DNA from: Candidatus Heimdallarchaeota archaeon
Lineage (GTDB): Archaea; Asgardarchaeota; Heimdallarchaeia; Heimdallarchaeales; Kariarchaeaceae
DNA: 26,643 bases
NCBI GenBank assembly: GCA_021399405.1
Contig: JAAFKL010000273.1
Coordinates: forward strand, 1-26,643
Reading direction: 5' to 3'
Part shown: positions 22,892 to 26,643 of the stretch, piece after piece
Layout of the letters: every line of letters starts with the position of its first letter
Numbering within the stretch: the first letter of the stretch is position 1
Position numbers and translations under genes: made by a program
Notes under the pieces: generated by a model
What the model was told of the DNA's origin: nothing
The model's database searches: none
Seen by the model: the letters and a program-made list of their open reading frames with translations, nothing else

Positions 22892-23782
22892 TTATGAATT
22901 TTTGTTTACTAGGTAAATACCTGAGAATATTGTCGCAAAAGCAATTGGGTATATCAGGGAGAATTCTTCTTGTGCAAAAACGACTGAGAAGAAAATACCA
23001 AATAATGGAGCAAAATTGATTATTACAGCAGTGCGTGTGGGGCCTATATGTTTAATCGATACATTATATAGAGAGTATGCAATTGCCGCTGCAAAAATGC
23101 CTAAATATGCAAGTCGCCACATTGTAGCAAATGAGATTGGAGGAGATCGTTGATTACTTTGTTCTGCGACCATCAGTATTGTAAGCATTATCCAACCAGA
23201 AACTAGACTCCAAAATTGGTAAGTTAATGGCGGAATTTCTTTTAAAATAGTTTTAGAAAATACTGTGTAAATTGACCAAGATACTGAAGCTCCAAGTATA
23301 AGAAAATTACCAAGATATCGGTTTTCAACATCTACATTAGGTGATGAATTAAATATCAAAAGTACTCCAATAAATGAGATTGAAATCCCTAATGTTTTGA
23401 TCCGGTCCAACCTCTCTTCATCATAGACGAAGTGTGCGAGGATTGGAGCAATCACTGCAATTCCCGCATTTATAACAAGTACTCCATCCGATCCTGATGT
23501 GTATCGAAGTCCAGATAAGAAGAAAAAATTATGTAATGCCACTTGAAATAAGCCAAGTATGGCTATCTGTTTGATCAAGTGTTTTGGAAATACTATTTTT
23601 TTATCGATTAAAATGACAGATACGAATAGAAAAGGTATCGCGAATGAGATTCTGATAAATGCACTAGTAAAAGGGAATGGTCCTAATTCATGTGTAGAAA
23701 CATATCGAGTTATTGGCCAAGAAGATCCCCATAGTACAATAACTACAAACATTGCTACATAACTTAAATAAACGTTTGACAT
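22892..23782 (-). CDS. EamA/DMT-superfamily transporter
   Basis: The 296-residue protein has ten hydrophobic segments in two EamA repeats of five, the layout of the drug/metabolite transporter superfamily (export of amino acids, nucleotide precursors or other metabolites). The first repeat opens with W-G-S-S-W-P-I-T-R, the typical family start of TM1, and the second repeat has Y-L-G-N-F-L-I-L-G-A-S-V-S-W-S-I-Y-T-V-F-S-K and later P-L-F-G-I-F-F-S-V-V-F-A-Q-E. It lies in the membrane. The exported compound cannot be inferred. It starts at ATG 23782 and is divergent from the PP2C gene. Confidence 0.85.
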   Translation of the reverse strand: MSNVYLSYVAMFVVIVLWGSSWPITRYVSTHELGPFPFTSAFIRISFAIPFLFVSVILIDKKIVFPKHLIKQIAILGLFQVALHNFFFLSGLRYTSGSDGVLVINAGIAVIAPILAHFVYDEERLDRIKTLGISISFIGVLLIFNSSPNVDVENRYLGNFLILGASVSWSIYTVFSKTILKEIPPLTYQFWSLVSGWIMLTILMVAEQSNQRSPPISFATMWRLAYLGIFAAAIAYSLYNVSIKHIGPTRTAVIINFAPLFGIFFSVVFAQEEFSLIYPIAFATIFSGIYLVNKNS

Positions 23783-24083
23783 ATTTTGAGTAGAAGACGT
23801 TTTTTCAAGGGACCTTTCGCTCTCTAACAGTTTGTTCTCTGATATCTTAATAATATTGGACTAACATTTAACCTTAAATTATTGTTGATTTGACGTATTA
23901 TTAATAATCTTGTCAAAATAAATTAACTTTCACTTATCAATTAAATCAAGAGGCAGAAGGGAGTAATATTTTTGACCGATCGACGGAGAATTTCAGATCA
24001 ATTGATCTTGGTGGAAATTAAGAATAAAATCTAGACTTAACAAAGAATTAATTTAATAAATCAAGATTCTTAATCGAAAATAG
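23783..24083. promoter_or_regulatory. Divergent intergenic region between transporter and PP2C genes
   Basis: The 301-bp region contains no gene I can support. It holds a CGATCG at 23977-23982, a 14-bp perfect palindrome AGATCAATTGATCT at 23995-24008, and a TATA-like TTTAATAAA at 24052-24060, centred 28 nt before the PP2C ATG at 24084. The palindrome sits about 45 bp before that box, where an activator or repressor could bind. Confidence 0.4.
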
Positions 24084-24884
24084 ATGGGGTCTCTATCAAT
24101 CCTCAAAGATTCTCTTTCAGTATTTTGTACTATTGGAAATCATAGAAGTTCGAATGAAGATAGGTATCATATTGAATTATTATCTTTTGGAGAATATGAG
24201 CTTCTATTTATTGGAATTTTTGATGGTCATGGAGGATCCAAATGTTCTAATTTTCTTAAAGAGAATATTACAAAATATTTTCAATTTACAGATGAAGACC
24301 TTTCAGATATTGAAAAATTAAAGAAATCAATAACTAGTTCTTGTTTGGTAATTAATCAAATTTTCTTCGCAACTTATCCGGATGATTATGATGGTAGTTG
24401 TGCATTAATGAGCTTCCTTCTCAAAACCAAAAAGGGGTATCATTTGTTGGTAGCGAATGTGGGAGATTCTATGGGTTTGGTGTTAAAGAAAGCAAAAAAA
24501 AGAAAATTAGATTATTCTATTTTGAACAAACTTCACAAGCCATTTGATCCACACGAGAAAGCTAGACTTGAGGAATCGGGATTTGTGGTAATAAATGATC
24601 GGTTTTTGGGTCTCGCTGTATCAAGAGCCTTTGGGGATCAAGATTTGGCGGAAAAAGGAATAACTTGTATACCTGAATTTAGGGATTGTGAAATAACAAA
24701 GAAATTTCGATATATGGTTTTAGCTAGTGATGGTTTATGGGATGTGGTTACGGAGGAAAAAGTTTTGGAATTGATTCATAAGGATAATGCTAACTCCGAG
24801 ATATTGACTGAATATGCCCTTGAAAATGAATCTATGGACAACGTAACTGTTATTATTTGCAATTTTGCGTCACTATTCAATTGA
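24084..24884 (+). CDS. PP2C/PPM-type serine/threonine phosphatase, eukaryote-like
   Basis: A metal-dependent protein phosphatase. All key motifs are visible: N24-E-D26-R, F46-D47-G-H-G-G, G104-S-C-A107 (GSTA-like), N-V-G-D128-S, L-A-V-S-R-A-F-G-D, L-A-S-D216-G-L-W-D and D252-N-V-T-V. The aspartates at 47, 216 and 252 supply the binuclear Mn/Mg centre. The D-G-H-G-G, S-R-A-F-G-D and D-G-L-W-D forms are characteristic of eukaryotic PP2C rather than of the bacterial SpoIIE or Stp groups, although Stp-like bacterial enzymes share several of them. There is no regulatory domain, signal or membrane segment (266 aa), so it is cytosolic. A TATA-like box sits 28 nt before the ATG. A partner kinase is not adjacent; the RIO kinase is 16 kb away. 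Confidence 0.9.
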   Translation: MGSLSILKDSLSVFCTIGNHRSSNEDRYHIELLSFGEYELLFIGIFDGHGGSKCSNFLKENITKYFQFTDEDLSDIEKLKKSITSSCLVINQIFFATYPDDYDGSCALMSFLLKTKKGYHLLVANVGDSMGLVLKKAKKRKLDYSILNKLHKPFDPHEKARLEESGFVVINDRFLGLAVSRAFGDQDLAEKGITCIPEFRDCEITKKFRYMVLASDGLWDVVTEEKVLELIHKDNANSEILTEYALENESMDNVTVIICNFASLFN

Positions 24885-25044
24885 TGATCTCTCTTAGTAT
24901 TGAGTGGTGTTTGTTTATCAAGATAAGTGAGCAGGTCTTGCAAGGATAGTTCCAATCCGTAATAATTTCAAATAGAATTATTTAATCGATCGAATAAACA
25001 GCAATCCAACAATTGCCCGAACAACAATAGAATTAGAATTATTT

Positions 25045-25057
25045 CAAATACTTTATC
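25045..25057 (+). promoter_or_regulatory. TATA-like box of the TrmJ-like gene
   Basis: CAAATACTTTATC is centred about 27-29 nt before the GTG at 25080, supporting that GTG as the start. The preceding gap 24885-25079 has no gene and holds a CGATCG at 24987-24992. Confidence 0.35.
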
Positions 25058-25079
25058 AAGATTGTTAAAATTTTAAAGT

Positions 25080-25835
25080 GTGGGATTAAAATTCTACGTT
25101 GTAGCAGTTGAAATCCAATCTTCTGGGAATCTAGGGGCATTGGCAAGATTGTGTTACAATTTTCAAGTTGAAAAATTAATATTAATTGATCCGAAATGCT
25201 GGGTAGATAATCGAGCTTATGAAAGAGCGACTGATGGGAAATCATATTTGGAAAATCATCTACGATATGATACATTAGAGAGTATAGTGGAAATGTGTGA
25301 TTTTACGGTAGGATTTACGGGTGTTTTGTCTGATCAAAGTAAACTCAGTAGAAGCCCAATTGCCATACATGCCTTAGTTAACGAGCTTTCTTCAAAAGAG
25401 AGTGGAATATGTGCTCTTATTTTTGGTCCTGAAGACGTAGGTTTGTCAAATAAGCATTTATCAATTTGTGATACAATTTCGACAATACCTCTTCTTGGAG
25501 AGACTAGATCTTCCAAAATTCTAAATATATCTCAAGCAGTAGGAATTGTGCTATACGAAATCATGCGGGACAAGATTAATCAGTTAAATGAAGAAAAATC
25601 ATATCTCCAATTGCTATCTGGAGAGACAAAACGGAGAAATGATGTTTTACTTAAACAGGTAATTGAGACTTCCAGAATACCAAAAAATACTCAACAACAA
25701 TCTTTAAAGGTCTTGCGAAATATTATAGGAAGATCAGTAATGACCGAAAAAGAAGGATTTACCTTGATTGGTATTTTTAATAGCATACTGAAAACTTATG
25801 AGAATGGCTCACCAAAATGGACTACTACTAGGTAG
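25080..25835 (+). CDS. trmJ: TrmJ-like SPOUT RNA 2'-O-methyltransferase
   Basis: The protein matches the SpoU/TrmH superfamily, closest by eye to archaeal TrmJ, which methylates the 2'-OH of nucleotide 32 in tRNA with SAM. The N-terminus V-A-V-E-I-Q-S-S-G-N-L-G-A-L-A-R has the N-x-G-x-x-A-R motif 1 that carries the catalytic Arg. Motif 2 is L-I-F-G-P-E-D-V-G-L-S-N (about 114-125). Motif 3 is I-L-N-I-S-Q-A-V-G-I (about 157-166), forming the SAM-binding trefoil knot. The C-terminal ~70 residues form a helical extension like that of TrmJ. A SpoU-type rRNA methyltransferase is the alternative. It starts with GTG, is a single gene, and converges with the small gene at 25856-26230. Confidence 0.8.
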   Translation: MGLKFYVVAVEIQSSGNLGALARLCYNFQVEKLILIDPKCWVDNRAYERATDGKSYLENHLRYDTLESIVEMCDFTVGFTGVLSDQSKLSRSPIAIHALVNELSSKESGICALIFGPEDVGLSNKHLSICDTISTIPLLGETRSSKILNISQAVGIVLYEIMRDKINQLNEEKSYLQLLSGETKRRNDVLLKQVIETSRIPKNTQQQSLKVLRNIIGRSVMTEKEGFTLIGIFNSILKTYENGSPKWTTTR

Positions 25836-25842
25836 TATCAAA

Positions 25843-25852
25843 TGATCGATCA
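25843..25852. repeat. Palindrome TGATCGATCA between convergent genes
   Basis: A perfect 10-bp dyad lies in the 20-bp space between two convergent stops. It belongs to the GATCGATC/CGATCG set described in findings. Confidence 0.3.
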
Positions 25853-25855
25853 CCA

Positions 25856-26230
25856 TTACTTCGATCTTTCTTTTTCTTTTTCATTTTCCATTATTTGTTT
25901 GAATACATCTTCATCCATCATATCAATTTCATCTATTGATTTGAGGAATTTTTCATTTGTCTCCTCTGCAAAGAAACCAAGTTCCAACAGAAAGCTTTGC
26001 ATTTGACTTTTGAATTGTGGATTATGCAGATTCCATTGATCGAGAACCGCATAACCACTAATTTCGTAAACAATTTCGAAATGATGATCTGCCCCCCGAT
26101 CGACAAAATAAATATTTAGGAATGTCACACCGTTAGGTAATGAATTTTCCCTTATTCTCCGTATTACGGAACCAGTTAACGAAGTCAAAACCCCGTCCCA
26201 TTTAAATTTACCAGAATAGACACGTAACAT
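25856..26230 (-). CDS. Hypothetical cytosolic protein with acidic-basic C-terminal helix
   Basis: The 124-residue protein has an alpha/beta-looking N-terminal part (M-L-R-V-Y-S-G-K-F-K-W-D-G-V, then F-L-N-I-Y-F-V-D-R-G and H-F-E-I-V-Y-E-I-S-G-Y strands) and a C-terminal helix rich in Glu, Met, Asp and Lys. The aromatic strands suggest a small beta-sheet fold, but I recognise no family. No signal or membrane span. ATG start at 26230; G-G-T-G-A on the coding strand, 4 nt before it, is a rare Shine-Dalgarno match for this window and is enclosed in a small hairpin (see next entry). It is convergent with the trmJ-like gene and divergent from the small membrane protein. Confidence 0.65.
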   Translation of the reverse strand: MLRVYSGKFKWDGVLTSLTGSVIRRIRENSLPNGVTFLNIYFVDRGADHHFEIVYEISGYAVLDQWNLHNPQFKSQMQSFLLELGFFAEETNEKFLKSIDEIDMMDEDVFKQIMENEKEKERSK

Positions 26231-26234
26231 ATAG

Positions 26235-26249
26235 TCACCTTTTTGGTGA
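26235..26249 (-). promoter_or_regulatory. Hairpin enclosing the Shine-Dalgarno of the gene at 25856-26230
   Basis: TCACC-TTTTT-GGTGA (26235-26249) is a 5-bp stem with a 5-nt loop. On the transcribed strand the 3' arm reads GGTGA, which matches the anti-Shine-Dalgarno and lies 4 nt before the ATG at 26230. The pairing could modulate translation or may simply be a short operator. Confidence 0.35.
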
Positions 26250-26321
26250 ATGAATTATTCTACTTTAATTTAAAAATATAATGTGCCCAAATGTTTCAAA
26301 AAAAGTAGTTTTCAGAAGCAC

Positions 26322-26531
26322 ATGCTTAGACTATCTTTCAAATCAGATCAAAACTCAGTAACAATTGAGGAATTAGGCAGATTACTGCTCCTACTCGCAG
26401 CAACAGTTGTGCTTGCTATTGGAATTTATATCAGCATTGATGGAATTCAGAAGTATCGTATTGCCAGACAAGAAATAATAATAAATACAAAATTAGATGA
26501 ATTACTTGATGTGATGGATGAAGATGGGTGA
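26322..26531 (+). CDS. Small single-span membrane protein
   Basis: A 69-residue protein with one hydrophobic segment of about 20 residues in the middle (L-L-L-L-L-A-A-T-V-V-L-A-I-G-I-Y-I-S-I). A short N-terminal part (residues 1-17) and a charged, probably cytoplasmic or external, C-terminal tail ending in acids (L-D-E-L-L-D-V-M-D-E-D-G) flank it. The frame is open up to a GTG at 26283, but the TATA-like CTTTAATTT at 26263-26271 would start the transcript near 26295, so I chose ATG 26322. The family is unknown. The last 112 bases (26532-26643) hold no gene that I can support; they contain a CGATCG at 26593. Confidence 0.5.
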   Translation: MLRLSFKSDQNSVTIEELGRLLLLLAATVVLAIGIYISIDGIQKYRIARQEIIINTKLDELLDVMDEDG

Positions 26532-26643
26532 ACTGGCCTTGCTCGGAAAGTGCCAATCCGTGATATTTTGAAAAGTAAAGTTTCATATGTATCGATCGGT
26601 TGTTGTCATTAATAATTAGTGAGACATTACCTCCATTCAAATT

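Noticed and set aside
24084..24100. N-myristoylation signal at the start of the PP2C protein (MGSLSI)
   Set aside because: Position 6 is Ile, not Ser/Thr, and archaea are not known to have N-myristoyltransferase.
26431..26640. A 69-codon frame on the minus strand at the window's end
   Set aside because: It overlaps the membrane protein gene out of phase and has low-complexity content with no recognisable domain; it also begins at the window edge.
1..26643. tRNA, rRNA and CRISPR arrays
   Set aside because: No T-loop pattern GGTTCRANYC with a matching cloverleaf, no rRNA-like stretch and no regularly spaced repeats were found by eye. A covariance search could still find a weak tRNA.

Overview
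The window reads as AT-rich archaeal DNA. The gene content points to an Asgard archaeon, most plausibly Heimdallarchaeia-like, but without a marker phylogeny this is an inference. The archaeal signs are an RIO-type kinase, a TrmY-type tRNA methyltransferase, a primase small-subunit-like protein, short intergenic regions with A/T-rich TATA-like boxes about 22-30 nt before start codons (leaderless style), frequent TTG/GTG starts and few Shine-Dalgarno sites. The Asgard leaning comes from two longin/roadblock-like small-GTPase-associated folds (82-1383 and 20399-20860), an eukaryote-style PP2C phosphatase (24084-24884), a long-form urocanase like the animal enzyme, a ZnT9-like CDF transporter and an iodotyrosine-deiodinase-like flavoprotein. 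No tRNA, rRNA or CRISPR array was found.

Layout. 1-2500: an ATP-cone plus longin-like fusion, a ribbon-helix-helix/coiled-coil protein, and a DtxR-like regulator on the other strand with a candidate operator before it. 2.6-6.3 kb: a 652-residue multi-pass membrane protein of unknown family, a protein with two copies of an unrecognised domain, and a small membrane protein. 6.4-10.2 kb: a degenerate PriS-like protein, a RIO kinase overlapping a DinB-family gene, and a B12-binding radical SAM enzyme. 10.3-14.5 kb: four genes in one direction (PadR regulator, urocanate hydratase, IYD-like nitroreductase, CDF transporter). 14.5-17.8 kb: a TrmY gene 4 bp behind a GlmU-like nucleotidyltransferase, divergent from a Bacteroidetes-type one-chain L-serine dehydratase. 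17.9-20.9 kb: a PPOX flavoprotein, a small unknown protein, a frameshifted orphan TnpB, and the second longin-like protein. 20.9-26.6 kb: a Rossmann methyltransferase, a HAD phosphatase, an EamA transporter, the PP2C phosphatase, a TrmJ/SpoU RNA methyltransferase and two small unknown proteins.

How the genes fit together. Urocanase and serine dehydratase suggest growth on amino acids, yielding glutamate-pathway intermediates and pyruvate. The other hut genes are not here. RIO kinase, TrmY, TrmJ-like and perhaps the Rossmann methyltransferase are translation and RNA-maturation functions scattered as single genes. The longin-like proteins, PP2C and RIO kinase represent eukaryote-like signalling or trafficking parts.

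The most unusual items are the ATP-cone/longin fusion, the PriS-like protein whose catalytic motifs have decayed, the sugar nucleotidyltransferase that has lost signature residues in both of its domains, the IYD homologue with its complete Glu-Tyr-Lys substrate triad, and the duplicated-domain protein at 4633-5802. I did not find a clear multi-gene defence or novel mobile system.
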